This document shows positions 1 through 11,418 of a DNA stretch of 64,000 nt, piece by piece. The stretch is from Salvator merianae (taxonomy: Eukaryota > Chordata > Lepidosauria > Squamata > Teiidae). Numbering within the stretch: the stretch's first letter is position 1; the number at the start of each line of letters is the position of its first letter. The stretch spans positions 45,733,692-45,797,691 of the forward strand of contig QVOM02000116.1 of NCBI GenBank assembly GCA_003586115.2. Direction: 5' to 3'. Under the pieces are notes generated by a model. That model was not told the origin of the DNA and ran no database searches. It worked only from the letters and a program-made list of their open reading frames with translations. The position numbers and the translations under genes are program-made.

Positions 1-996
1 CTCTATCCCCACTGCTTTCTCTTGGACTATATCCTTTCTTTCCCACGTAGCGAGCAGGATGGGAGGTAATTGTGAGATGCAGTAATTAGTTGCAATGCTA
101 CTATAAGCTCCTTGGCGTTTCAATTTTCCGCTATACCTTTAATTGTAACTAACACCGAAGATTATCAGAAAGCAAATATAGAACTGTGGCATTTTCCTCT
201 AAGGCCATCTGCTCTTTGGGTAAATAAATGGTCTTTTATTCTATTCAGTAAATATATCAAAGGATTAAAAATTGAAAAATAAATATATAACTGCCATAAA
301 ATGAAACAGATCAGTAACAACCAATTAAATTGGATTGTGTGCTATGAGTCAGAACTTGGTTTTTTTTAAGTTTTTAATTGGCAAGGATCTCTTTATTAGA
401 AAGGGCTGATGATATTGTCTGTTAACTGAAAAGATGGATTGGAAAAAGCCAATGAAGACATGGAATATTATTGAACTTGCAGAGAAACCTGCGATGCCTC
501 AGTCTTAAATGTTATGTCCATATTTGTTACGCCATTCAATTTTATTTGCTACTTTTATCTACAACAGTGCTGTAAGGCGTCTTAGCTCAAGAAATATGGC
601 CATTTACCCAAGACAGTCCAAGGACCTTTGTGGTTGAGGATGGCTTTGAATAAGGGCACAAAGTTGGCTAAGGGTATAGAGATGTACAGAAATAAGCTCC
701 AATGACTTGAATCCAAGAATATAAATCAGGATTTGCCAATCTATGGCCCTCTAGATGGTGCTAAATTACAATATTTATTATTCCTTCCAATTGGCTGCTT
801 GACCCATGGATTCACCAGTATCTGAATGGCTGTAGACACACTAGCAGTCCATACCTGCTGCTGAAATACACAGTGCTTGCAAGGTCATAGCTGATGTCTT
901 TTAGCATACATCAGCCAGGCAGGGCCTGCTATGGAGTGATGGGCACATTCGTTCAAGAACATTTGGAGGGTTTAAATATAAATAGTTTTATTTCAA
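1..996. other. Upstream non-coding DNA, no feature recognised
   Basis: AT-rich sequence with many stops in all frames. I see no exon with splice signals, no RNA gene and no repeat with recognisable ends. It is either intergenic or part of a large intron 2 of the downstream receptor gene. Confidence 0.5.
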
Positions 997-1812
997 GTGA
1001 CGTCAGGGAGAATAAGGGCTGAAAAACAGTATTTATTTGATCTAATGATGGATGCTGCACAATCAATAATTGTTTTGAGATGGAGGGAAGGTACTAAATG
1101 GGCATTAGATAACTGGTATAAGTATTTAATGGAACAATACAGATTTGATAAAATTCAAGAAATAAGATTTAAAAGCCAAGGTTTAAAATTGCTTTCTAAG
1201 GCAGAAGAAAATTGGGAAGATTTATTGTACTTTTCAACGAGACCCCAAGCTGCAGAAGGTTTGAAAGATGAAATTACAAGACTATCACTTTGGTCCGGCT
1301 AACAGAAAGGAAGACGGAAGAGTTAAGATCGGGCTCCAGGCAGTAGGGAATTGGTGTTTGGGGACTGATAGTTGGAAGTTCTGGTGAAAGAGCCTGATTA
1401 GCTGAGGCTGATGTCCCTGATGTCCCTGGATTAGCGACTGAGAAGACAGAAGGCAGGCTCAGCCAAGAGGCAGTTGGAGGACTAAGGAAAAGGATTATGA
1501 AGGGATGTAGAGCTGGAACTTGGTGGTGAAGCAGCCAATGTTGCTCTAAGGTAGAGATCGACTGTAAATTAATTAGGCAGCATCTAGGTAGAAATGCGCT
1601 GATTTTGTTTTATTTTGAACAGGTTCTAGCTTATGTGTGTGGGATGAGATTGGCCATTGAATTCTCTTCTATGATTTGTAATTGGGTTGTTCCTCTTCTG
1701 CAACCAAGGGGAATCATTCTGTATAGCCTTGGTGTTGAGCTTGCCAGTTTTACTTGTTTTACCTTTGTTTATCACTTTTAATTTTGTTAAAATAAAATAT
1801 TTAATTTTTAAA
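997..1812 (+). mobile_element. L1-type LINE 3' fragment (ORF2 C-terminus and tail)
   Basis: A frame from about 997 to 1302 reads like the far C-terminal end of a reptile L1 ORF2: aromatic and basic residues around WREGTKWALDNWYKYLM, the same pattern as the L1 tail near 54850. It is followed by about 500 bases of non-coding sequence ending in an A/T-rich tail with AATAAA-type motifs near 1790. The reverse transcriptase core is missing, so it is a dead 5'-truncated copy. Assignment to L1 is by eye. Confidence 0.5.
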
Positions 1813-2059
1813 GCCTGTTTTGCTCCCTGGGAAGGGAAGTCCTAGTCACATGCCTCCATGGCATGGTCCTAGCCAGGACTATTTACCTGCTGAGCAGAAG
1901 TCATGGATGTGTGCTATTGTGGGCAGTCTTTCAGCTGCCTTGGAAAGTGGAGCTCTCAGGCAAGGAGGACATCAGGCTAAGGAAGAGAGACATGCTCCCT
2001 TTGTTGCGACTTCCTTACAGGATGTGCCTCTACCCTCTTGCTCCAAGGGTACTCCTTCA

Positions 2060-3210
2060 CAGGTGGCATGAGGGGACTTCTTGTAGTGGGTGATTCGGTG
2101 ATTAGAAATAGAGAGAGACGGATTTGTGATGCATGTGTGTGTGTGGAGCCAGGGCCTGCCTTTGAGTATGCTTGGAATCATTTTATATCACTTAGAGACA
2201 TTTTAGGATGGCTGTAGATGGTGGTGTCATGTTAGATTATTTGGATTCTGCTTCTGCAACAAGCTTGTACCTGTAACTTAGAAATAGATAGGCTGCCCTC
2301 AAGTAGGCTGCGGGGCTGCAAGATACCTGACCACAAGGTGTCACATTAGACATGCAGTCATCTGAAAGAGGAACCACAGAAATGTTCCATTTTTGCATCC
2401 TGTTGACAACAATGTAACACTTAGGTAGGACAAAAATTACTAGAAGGGCTCATAATAGCTCATGATAATATTAAAGAATAAACTTCTTGCTGAATTAATA
2501 ATATGCTAATTGTCACATGGCTAATATGTGAGTATATAAGTATGTGCAGTAAAGAAAAGAGTATTAACTAATAAACAGTTATTTCCTGTCTGCAGAAACT
2601 GTTGATGAATGAAGCTAGGTGTGCTTCTTTGTGAGATTTATTCACTTGCACCTATTATTGCTGGAATAATGGCATAATAAAGGCTTATTCCTTACACCTC
2701 TGGTATTCTTCATTGACGTTTGCATACCAGGTATGAACCCAGTCTTGGGCTGGGGCATAACAGGTGTGTTGACTGCATGGTGACTTGTGTGCTGGGTGCA
2801 AAGGTTGTAGGCATCATGTGGCATCTAGATAGGCTGGTAGACAGTGATGGGAAGGAGTCACATGGAGACCAATGATGTTGTGAAGCCTAAGCAGGGAATC
2901 TTGGAAATCAAATTCATATTGTTAGGTAGGTTGGAGGTCTAGTTTTGGTTGTTAGGTTGTTAGATTGGAGGTCCAGGATCTCCAAGGTGGCATTCTCATA
3001 AATGCTCCCTGTTCCACGTGCAGGGCCAGCTAGACAGACGAAGCTCAAGAACCTCAATGTGTGGATGTCCAGAGGAAGGGTTTAGATTTGTTAGGAGCTG
3101 GGGAACATTTGGGGAGAAGCCAAACATGTACAAAAGGGGCAGGTTGCACTTGAACTAAGATAGTACCAGACGACTGACGCTTAGTATTTAAAAGGTTGAA
3201 GAGCAGCTTT
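2060..3210 (+). pseudogene. Decayed CR1 ORF1 with esterase-like (SGNH) remnants
   Basis: Around 2076-2120 the translation reads VVGDSVIRN, the GDS block found at the start of the SGNH esterase-like domain in CR1 ORF1 proteins. After an interruption, 2830-2900 reads GRSHMETNDVVKPKQG, resembling the later THVGTNDV block. 3020-3160 resembles the end of the domain (LKNLNVWM, then an ELGNIWG segment). Frameshifts and stops show it is not functional. The spacing between the GDS block and the later blocks is about 600 bases too long, so another sequence probably lies inside it. It sits just upstream of CR1 ORF2 remnants on the same strand and probably belongs to the same copy. Confidence 0.5.
2270..2765 (+). 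mobile_element. Possible solo LTR-like insertion inside the CR1 remnant
   Basis: This block separates two parts of a CR1 ORF1 remnant that should be close together. It contains a TATA-like GTATATAAG at about 2532 and an AATAAA-like signal about 35 bases downstream. It starts TGTAAC and could end ATAACA, as a long terminal repeat would. I could not find matching target duplications and no internal retroviral genes are present. It could instead be an unrelated insertion. Confidence 0.25.
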
Positions 3211-3384
3211 TAAACTGATCCCTGGGAGAAAGCTGACAGGAACTGGGCAGGATACCATTCAAGAGTGCACATTTGAATGAGGAGGGTTGAAATTGTGCAC
3301 ATAGTACTGAGTTGAGTGAGGAACTACTCAATAATAATCAAGCAGAAAGATGGAAGAGGCAGCCTAAGAATTCACGTGCCTTGC

Positions 3385-3747
3385 AAGATTAAGCTTACAT
3401 CAGAGGAGTGCATACAAATGTCTATATGCAAATACAAGAAGCCTCTGAGCTTCTGTTGATGTTGGGTGAGTGGGCAATGAAGTGGCAAATGTGCTTCAGT
3501 CTTAGTAAGTGCAAAGTGATGTACATTGGCATAAACAACCCCAATTACACTTATAAATGGATGGGGCTGAACTTTCTGTGGCAGACCAGGAAAAGGATCT
3601 TGGGGTTCTAGTGGACAGCTCAGTGAAGGTGTTGTCCCAGTGTGCAGCAGCAGTGTAAAAAGCAAATTTGATCCTGGAGTAATTAGGAATGGTATGTAAA
3701 ATAAGTTGGCAAGCATCATTGTCCATCTTTATAAACCTATGGTGAGA

Positions 3748-3782
<35 letters not shown>

Positions 3783-4408
3783 ACACCTCAGAAAGGATAT
3801 TGTGGAACTGGAAAACATGCATGAGAGGGCAACCTGAATAATCAAGGGGCTGGAATACCACCCTTAAAATATTAAGCTGCAATGTGTAGGGCTCTTCTGG
3901 TTTGAAAGTCATTGTTTAAAAGGAGACCTGATTGAAGTATATAAAATCATGCATGGTGTGGAAATGGTTGATAGAGAAATATTATTTTTTTTATGGCACA
4001 ACATTAGAACCAGGGAGCACTCTATGAAGCTGATGGGCAGGAGATTTAGGACCGACAGAGGGAAGTATTATTTCACCCAGAGGGTCATCGGTCTGTGGAA
4101 TTTACTACTGGAAGAGGTGGTAACAGCAACCAACCTGTATAACTTTAAGAAAGGGATAGACAAATTCATGGAGGACAGATGTATCAATGGCTACTAGAAT
4201 GAATACTTAGGTACTGTCTCCAGGGTGGAGAGACAGACAGGATATCTCTAAAGGCTATTTGCAGGGAGTCAAAAGTAGGTGAAAGTTTTGCCTTTGTCTT
4301 CTGCTTGAGAATGCCCAGAAGCAACTGGTGGGCCACTGTGTGAGACAGGATGTTGGACTAGGTGTGCTGGGGCCTGATCCAGCAGGGCTCCTCTTATGTT
4401 CTTATGTA
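3385..4408 (+). mobile_element. CR1 LINE: ORF2 C-terminal end and 3' UTR
   Basis: The frames between 3410 and 4197 give the C-terminal end of a CR1 reverse transcriptase with several frameshifts. Visible blocks are WAMKWQM with SKCKVMYIG, then [20 protein letters not shown] near 3740, and [10 protein letters not shown] near 4075 leading to a CINGY terminus and stop at 4197. The 3' UTR runs to the TTCTTATGT terminus at about 4408. That terminus is shared in either orientation with the copies near 17111, 25464, 37968, 41429 and 48672. Most of ORF2 (endonuclease and catalytic core) is absent. Confidence 0.8.
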
Positions 4409-4589
4409 CTTTGCATGAATACCAGCAAAGGCAGCTTCTACACAGTCCAGTCCACAAGGTCAGAGTTAGCTGCCACAGGGGAGTGCTCTAGTTCATCACT
4501 TTCTTCCAACTTTTCACTAATGTATGTGTCAGTATTTGTCCATTATAAACCACTCTGTTCTGCTGTCTGGTGATACCATTTACCCACAG

Positions 4590-5820
4590 TCCAGTGAAAT
4601 GATTCTTTCTATTAATTTGCTATCACTGCCTGCGCAGCTATAATCAGTTACTTGATCACATTGATATCCTCCTTCCTAATATTTTGTTCCTTAAAACTAT
4701 GTAAAAGACATACCTCTTCAGTCCTTAAGATATCGCTATACAGTATTTTATTTATCTTTACATCTATCTTTTCTATGCGGTATTTTATTTATCTGTACAC
4801 CTGTTTTTTCCCAAAATTCTTGAACCTTTTCACATTCGCACCACATATGTATATATATGCCTTTCCCTTTGCAATTATGATAACACTTTGGACTTGTATC
4901 CTTGATAATACTTGGAATAATAAGTTACCTCCCTTTAATTTCCTTTATTCTAACATTTAATTGACAAACATTTACATGCTCATCTGTCTTGACTATGCAG
5001 CCCATGTTTCATGCCTCGGCATTATGGTTTTTTCACAGTCTTTCTAGCTCTCCTTTCTTTTCTGTATTTCTCCGGCTGGGTTTCTTTGATCTCTCCCTCC
5101 TCCTCCTCCTCCTCCTCCTCCCCCTCCTCCTCAAATCTTTCCTCTTTTATCCCTGTATCATATTCTTTCCACCAATCAATACTTATCTTTATCAAGTTCC
5201 AGAAAGATCTTTCAATCTGATATTTCACCATTTTTGGTGGTCTGCAGTGTCCATGACCCATTAATTCAGCTCCTCTGTTGCTGCACAGATAGCATTCTTA
5301 TTTTCTATCCCCCTTTCATAAGCCTCAGAGGTTCTTCTTCACGTTTCTTGGATATCTTTCACTAGCCCTTTTATGATCTCCTCTACATTTTTGAATGCTT
5401 CTAGGAGTATGTCTATTTTATGTTCTAAAACTGAGACTTCTTTAATTGGGGAGCCTGGTTGCTTTCCCTCTGCTGCCATGTTATTGCCTCAAGATCACTT
5501 CTGTTCTGAGTCCGCAGATCCTCACACCTATTTAAACCAAGGGTCAGTTCATCCCTTTTAAATGGTAATTGTAAGTAACTTTAGAAGTGTCAAACTTTCC
5601 ATGGGACCTCCGTTGTGTCAAATATATATATGATATATATTTACCAGTCCAGCAGGAGTGGATCTTGGAGGCATCTATTCTTTTTCCGAGCACATGCACA
5701 AGCCTGATACCTCTATAACCAATTTCAGCGTGTGGAACTGAGGCTTTCTTCATAGTGCATGATCCAGCTCACCCCCTTCTCAGTCAGCCATGCCCGCTTC
5801 AGCTGACAGAAATAACATGG
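4590..5820 (-). mobile_element. Internally deleted L1 LINE
   Basis: On the minus strand, 5479 down to about 5000 reads as the start of an L1 ORF1 protein. It has an initiating Met and a coiled-coil-like stretch (EHKIDILLEAFKNVEEIIKG), with later stops in frame. Further down, around 4850-4780, the same strand reads HMWCECEKVQEFWEKTG, a typical L1 ORF2 C-terminal motif. The reverse transcriptase that should lie between is missing. The CTC/GAG repeat at 5092-5132 encodes a run of Glu or Gly within the ORF1 remnant. Non-functional. Confidence 0.5.
5092..5132. repeat. (CTC)n simple repeat
   Basis: About 40 bases of nearly pure CTC triplets. On the minus strand it creates a Glu-rich run in a chance frame inside the L1 ORF1 remnant. 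Confidence 0.9.
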
Positions 5821-6190
5821 TTTTTTTTTAAATTAAATTTTATTTTAAGATATATAAAACATATTTAACCCAACAGGATATATTCACATGTTGCCTGCCT
5901 CCTCCTGCAAAAGTTTCTTCTAAATTTCACGTTTCTTGCCCCTCCTGGTTTCTTAGTTTCTTTCTTCTTCCAACCTGTCTTTTTTTCCTGTTTACTCTTC
6001 AAATCCAGCAATAGCAAGTTTATTCTTTAATTCTTGTAGAAAGTCAATAAAGAGTTTCCAGATTTTTGGCAAACATATCAACTCAGTAAATTAGTCAATT
6101 TGTCCATTTCTGTGAGATCCGTCATTTTAATCAACCAATCAATCATCTACCATGGCTATTTTATCTACTTTCCATTTTTGTGCACAGAAA
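5821..6190 (-). mobile_element. L1 LINE 3' end, minus strand
   Basis: It begins with a poly-T run at 5821, the A-tail of a minus-strand insertion. Reading leftwards from about 6190, the minus strand gives an L1 ORF2 C-terminus (KMTDLTEMDKLTNLL) and a 3' UTR. That UTR closely parallels the plus-strand L1 end at 7675-8012, sharing the AGGAGGGGCAAGAAAC block. 5'-truncated and inactive. Confidence 0.7.
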
Positions 6191-6525
6191 GAATATGTTG
6201 ATCTACAAAATGCTGATTTGCATTTTGGATTTTTTTTGTCTAAGCTTGCATCCTTTAAAGCTTGGGATTACTGCAAAATGTTGATTTGGAAATCTCTTGT
6301 TTTACGTCTGCATCCATTAAAGCTTAGTATCACCGATATAATTAGACTGGGTTTGAGCAGCAGAATATAAAAAATGTATAGCTTAGATTACTATCCAAAA
6401 CATGGGTTTTGCTAAGTTGTACTTTCACTAAATGTACTGAGTTTAATACTTTGATGCTGTATGACTTTCTAATAGCAAAACATACCGTTCCATTGTAATT
6501 AATTATTTTTCAGTAATACTTTTAT

Positions 6526-6920
6526 TTGTGCCTCCAGACGCAGATTAAAAAATCACAATTCTTCTGGGACTATATTAGGAATGCCAGACATCGTGGCATT
6601 CCCTATATAATCCCAGGTTAGTAGTTAAAAATCTGATATATTGGTATTACGGGAAATCCAGCAACAATGCCAGATTTCTTGTAATACTGATTGCTTATCT
6701 CCATCTGCTGGCACCTTGCATTATTGTTCCAAATACCTAGATAGTAGTAAAGTGTGGGGGAAAAAACAACCGGAAGTGAATGGGTGCTTTGCTAGCATCC
6801 AGGTATTTGGAACAGGGACGGGAATGCAAGGACCCCGAAATTGCCTCTCGCTGTCTGGCGTGGCTGAGAGGAAGATCTAAAGAAGATCCCACAATTGCCT
6901 CCTGCCATCTGGAGGCACCC
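6526..6920. mobile_element. GGGTGCCTCCAGA-family DNA element, intact copy
   Basis: The left end GTGCCTCCAGA at 6528 is the inverse of the right end TCTGGAGGCACCC ending at 6920. Inside is a second inverted pair around TATTACGGGAAATCC and its complement at 6645-6695, and another around CCAAATACCTAGAT and its complement near 6728-6812. There is no coding capacity. The possible 3-bp target duplication is imperfect (TAT and TGT). Relatives are at 16881, 43712, 54618 and 60637. Confidence 0.7.
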
Positions 6921-7674
6921 TGTGTCCAGTTTTTTTGCACAATTAAGAACTTCATTGCCAAAATATATAGAACCCTTCTTTGAAACTATTTTTACATTCT
7001 TTCGGCAGCCACAGAATTCATATTACTGAGTCCGTTGCTCTTGCATCTTTTAATGTATATTTTTACTACTGTGTTCCTTGGGCCTGATGTTTTGTTAAGT
7101 GGTGTACAGCAGTAATATGAAATATTAGCATTTCCCACTAAAAGTTGAGAGTTTAATTTTAGCTCTTTTGAAGAATTTCTGAGACTTTTGTAGCTGAGTT
7201 CACAGGTTTTTGTAACCAAATCTTGACCATATTTACTTTAAACATTCTTTCACTAGATTTTAACTGGCAAGTATGTGGCAGATGGCTAATAGCTAATGCT
7301 TGAGTCAACCAAAAAAGTAACTAACGAAGCCAAATCTTTCTCAGTTCTTTATTATTTAAAGGAAGAGACACTAAAAATATTTCCAAATGAACTTAGAGGT
7401 ACAAGAGATTGGAGGCTACTCGTGCTTAGAATGTAGGGTTTAGACTGTAATAGTTTAATTGAGTTGTCAACAACACAGTCTGGATACAGTCCATATGTTC
7501 TTTAAGAATCAGTTACAAATAAAAATAAAGGCGTGGTTGGATTCTTCAAGGATAGGTTTTTAAAATATAATATTTGATTATCTATAGTGGACTTCTTTTC
7601 CAATAAGCTCAAATGACAACACAAGACTCCCAGAGCTGCCACTAGCTGCTTTCTTGAGAATGACAGTAGAAGTC
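6921..7674. other. Non-coding stretch, nothing recognised
   Basis: AT-rich sequence without splice-bounded open frames or clear repeat ends. The last 19 bases, 7656-7674, form the left target duplication of the neighbouring L1 insertion. Confidence 0.5.
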
Positions 7675-8012
7675 TCTATAAATTGACTAACTTACTGAGA
7701 TATAAGACAGTTGATAGGTTTTATGAAAACTGGAAACAGTTTATCGACTTTCTGCAAGAATTGGAAAGTGGACTTGTGATTGCTGGATTTGAAGGATGAA
7801 GAGGAAGAGAATCTGTAGAAGAAAAGAACTGAAAGTGATCAGGAGGGGCAAGAAACAGGAAGCATAGAAGAAACTTTGGAAGAAGGAGGAAGTCAGTAAT
7901 AAAAATGTTAGCTTATGAATTTTTGAATTAAATGTAAGTTTTATATATATTAAATAAATTAATAAAAAAAAACTAAAAAAAAGAAAAAAAAACAAGCAAA
8001 AAAAGAGAGAGA
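7675..8012 (+). mobile_element. L1 LINE 3' end with target-site duplication
   Basis: A 5'-truncated L1 3' UTR ends in an A-rich, then GA-rich tail. It is bounded by a 19-bp direct repeat, GAGAATGACAGTAGAAGTC at 7656-7674 and GAGAATGGCAGTAGAAGTC at 8013-8031, with a single mismatch. That is the expected mark of LINE target-primed insertion. The body matches the minus-strand L1 tail at 5821-6190. Confidence 0.85.
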
Positions 8013-8199
8013 GAGAATGGCAGTAGAAGTCCATATCCAAACATAGTATTTTCCCTGATTTCAGGAAGTAATAAAGATAAATTATGTTTGAAGAGAAGAA
8101 CTTTGCTCATAGTCTTGTTACCACGACAGCTGAGCCCTTCCCACACCTGGTTGGTAGGCAGACCAAACACAGCCTCTAGAACACCTCACGCGCACTATG

Positions 8200-8305
8200 C
8201 AGGGCTGCCAGATAATCAGCCAAACTAATTATCCTAGCCATAGGAAAAGCTAAAAACAAGCTCAGGTGTATCTGATATTTGGCTTATTTTTAACCAAGAT
8301 TGGCA
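8200..8305. mobile_element. Short hAT-like MITE, CAGGGYTGCCA end
   Basis: It starts CAGGGCTGCCAGATAATC. An internal 24-base block, CCAAACTAATTATCCTAGCC plus CATAG, is identical at 21308-21331. The other copy ends with the inverse of this left end. The right boundary is uncertain. Confidence 0.5.
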
Positions 8306-9420
8306 GTTCAGCGTATGGACTGGCCTACCGGGTGCCCCCACCCCCCGGTACACCACTGTATCCACACTGGATGAGGTACTGGAGTGGCCTGTGTCGTGAA
8401 AACGGTGTTGCGGCCTCTTCCAAGTGGGAAGTGCTTGCAAGTAGTCCTGGCCAGGGAGTGGCTTATATGTGGACAGCACACAAGCCACTGGTCCAATATA
8501 CTGTATCCAAGAGCCCAGCACCATTTTGCTGGGCAGCTGGACGTGGTGCTAGAAGTGCACTGCTTCTGGGCGCCTGACCAAAACAGTCCCAGCTGGCAAC
8601 AACGGAGGCTGGTGAGTGTCAGCAGCAGCCCAGTTCAGTATTGTCTGATCTGTGTGATTCAGGCCAGCATGGCACAGGATGGCCAAGATTGTTAAACTGC
8701 ATCTGTGCATACAGTCAGTGGCAGCCTGCAAAGTGCTCCTTTCTGGACTGTATTTTGATTCTCAGTGGGTCAAAAGGCAGTGCTTTCGCCTTGCCCCTCC
8801 CTACCACTTTGCACTGAACCAGCACGTGCAATTCCATCCCAGCAGCACTCAGACAGTCAGTCACTGGTAAAACATACACTTAGCTATTACAGCCACAGAG
8901 AGCAACCCAGGAATTGGGTCGCTGTGCACCATCAGGTGTCAAGACATTGTTTGGCTCATGAAGCTTTGAGCTTCAGAATTCACCTTTTCATTTTCCCACC
9001 CTATTCTTTCAGGATGGGCTTCTTTACAAGGTTCACAAAGCTTGCCCCCTCCTTCAGTATTCTGGCAGGAAATGCAGCCCTCCTTGTGCACATATGAAGA
9101 TGCAGATTTGCACATCTCTGGAGATCTCAGATTTTATTAAAAACAAGTAAGGAAGCTGGAGAGATGGGGCAAGGGGGAGGGCGTGGGAATGGCACTGTCT
9201 CACTTAACACCCATAAGCTCTAGAATTGGTTGAAGAGGGGAAGGAAGCCCTCCCTCTGCCCACCCACGAAAGTTTGGATACCATTTCCAATAGTCCTCCA
9301 GCATGATCTTACCATAAAAATATAATCAGACTATGGAACAGAGATGGTCTAAGTGCTGCGATAATCTGAAAACCGGATAGATTGGATTGAAGGGATAACT
9401 CAGATAAAAATCGGAAGGGC
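8306..9420. other. GC-richer non-coding stretch, no gene recognised
   Basis: Several overlapping open frames of about 100 codons occur on both strands between 8266 and 8870. None matches a family I know and none has splice signals. The overlap on both strands points to base composition rather than coding. It may be an old DNA transposon. Confidence 0.4.
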
Positions 9421-9519
9421 ATTTTGGGGTGTGATCCCTGGGAACTAGGGACTGTTCAGTCTGTCTTTAATGTTGCATGTGACCACAGACAATATTTTAA
9501 AATTAATATCTCTTTTCCA

Positions 9520-9735
9520 TTCCAAGGTGGTTCTCAAAATATTAAGGTTAAATACAATAAGTTGAAAAGCTTATGGGAACAAGTAATATGCAGACAGCTA
9601 ATATGCTTACTGAAGAAGTTTAGAGAGATCAAAGAGAAGGTTCTAGCACTATGTTTTTGTTGTGACTTGTTACTTCTTTTTGTATAATTATTTTGAATTT
9701 AATAAAAATATAAAATCAAAATTAAAAAAGTTAAG
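9520..9735 (+). mobile_element. Probable L1-like 3' tail
   Basis: An AT-rich block ends in repeated AATAAAAATATAAAATC-type A-rich sequence near 9700-9730, like the other L1 ends here. No ORF2 motif is certain, so this is a weak call. Confidence 0.3.
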
Positions 9736-10930
9736 TTGTCACTGACACCATATAATAAATATATATATATATATAAAAATGAAAACAAAGGACGGTTCTA
9801 ATTTGAGCTTCACTCTTCTATTCCAACCCCCTAATGTCCTGCTCTTGGCCATGGCCAGTCCAAGGCCTACACCTTAGACACTTACAGGTTTGCTTTTGTT
9901 TTGTTTACAGTTTTGAGACTGTCTCTCTCCCAACCCTCCCTAACCCACAACAGCAGACCACCCTGCACACTCCTAATCTCATCTTAGACACATTAGTGCT
10001 GTTAACAACTATCCCAAGGGGATGTGTTTCCGTGTGCGTGCATTCGGAGAGAAAAATAAAAAGCAGTCTTCTTAGTAAACTCTTCCAGACATTTTCCACA
10101 TGTGAGGAAAGTTTGGACCTTTGGCCTTAATCTTTGGGACAGGCCCAAAGACATAGAAGTGGAGGAGAAGTAATTTATTCTTCTGGTTCTTTAGCAGTGA
10201 TATAAATTATCCGTCCATTGGAGCCAAAGATTTGCTCATTTTTCAGTATCTGCATGATTGTCCCCATTGCCAGGGTTTTTAAAATAAATAAATAAAAATG
10301 ATTTATTCTTCTTTTTTGGATTCTTGTATGTCAGGTTGCTAATGTCATTTTTGGCTTTAAATCAAGTGAAAAAAAAGTAAGTCTGTCTTGATATGCATGG
10401 TCAGCGTTGTCTTTTAGGTGCTAATGTAGGTACTGTAAAGCAATGGAATAGGAACTCATGCTGATTTATTGATAACCTTTAGTTTGCAATGTTTAGCTTA
10501 AGTATCACTGTGTGTATTTAGGATTGCACTGTTAAGTGTTACATTGCCCCAAGGTGTTCTCCACTTTAAAATGGAGACAGCTTTCCTGGGTGCATAGGGG
10601 AGGCACCGTTATCGCCACCTCCTACACTCCATTTGCAAGCACAGAGGTGTCATTTTTGGCAGCAATCACAGTGCCTCCGTTGGGGGCAGAAAAATTATGC
10701 CCTTAGAAACTGGCACTCCAGATGGCGTTTGCACCCAGTAGTGGGGTGACACGATCATGGCGAGGTTCCATTGTTGCCATAAACGGAGATGTGTCAGCGA
10801 AGGCGCTTTACAGGGCACGACATCGTGCAAGTGGAGATGTGGCCCCGGTTAATGATGAAATGAAGCCTCCTTACAGGAATCACAATTGGAAAGAGGGCCA
10901 AATTGTTTGCCTAGTAGTTTTTGAAAATGG
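9736..10930. other. Non-coding stretch, nothing recognised
   Basis: Mixed-composition sequence with short AT runs, for example AAATAAATAAATAAAAATG near 10280. No exon, RNA gene or repeat with clear ends is seen. Confidence 0.4.
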
Positions 10931-11418
10931 GAGCCTGTTCACACTTTCCACTGTAGATCAGGATAATTATCCTGTTCTTTGGTGGAACAGACCTCACAGT
11001 GCGGACACTGTCTGTACTGTGAAGCTGTAGAACAGACTGGAAGTAGGATACCAGCATTCACAGCATGAATGCTGGTATCCTACTGGCATCCTGCACCATG
11101 ACAGCAGCCAGGAAGCTTCTGGCCACTGCCATGGTGACCAGCAATGCCATGCAATGGTGCAGGTGCAGCCATGCTGCATGACTGCACAGCTGTAGCTATG
11201 CTGCTCTGCATTCATACCCAGAAGCAGATACAAACCGGTGTACTGGGAGTAGTCCAGCTGCTCCCAGTACAGCTGGGAGCACGATTTTGTGTGGAGCACA
11301 ATTTCCACAACAGGTAGCGATCCAGAGCAGCTGTAGTCTTTTCCTGATCACCAGGGCCTAAAGTGCGGAGTCACTCGACTAGTGAGTGTCCCTGCTGCTC
11401 ACAAGTGTGAAAAGGCCC
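10931..11418. mobile_element. GGGCC-end DNA element
   Basis: The left end GAGCCTGTTCACACTTTCC is the inverse of the right end, which finishes AAGTGTGAAAAGGCCC. The flanking 3-bp sites (TGG and TAG) nearly match. A perfect 18-bp hairpin, arms 11043-11060 and 11066-11083 with a 5-base loop, lies inside. No coding capacity. Confidence 0.6.

Noticed and set aside
3441..3470. Possible VIPR2 exon 2
   Set aside because: The segment belongs to a CR1 reverse-transcriptase remnant and lacks the cysteine pattern of the receptor ectodomain.
5022..5261. Acidic Glu-rich frame on the minus strand
   Set aside because: The Glu run comes from the CTC simple repeat inside an L1 ORF1 remnant.
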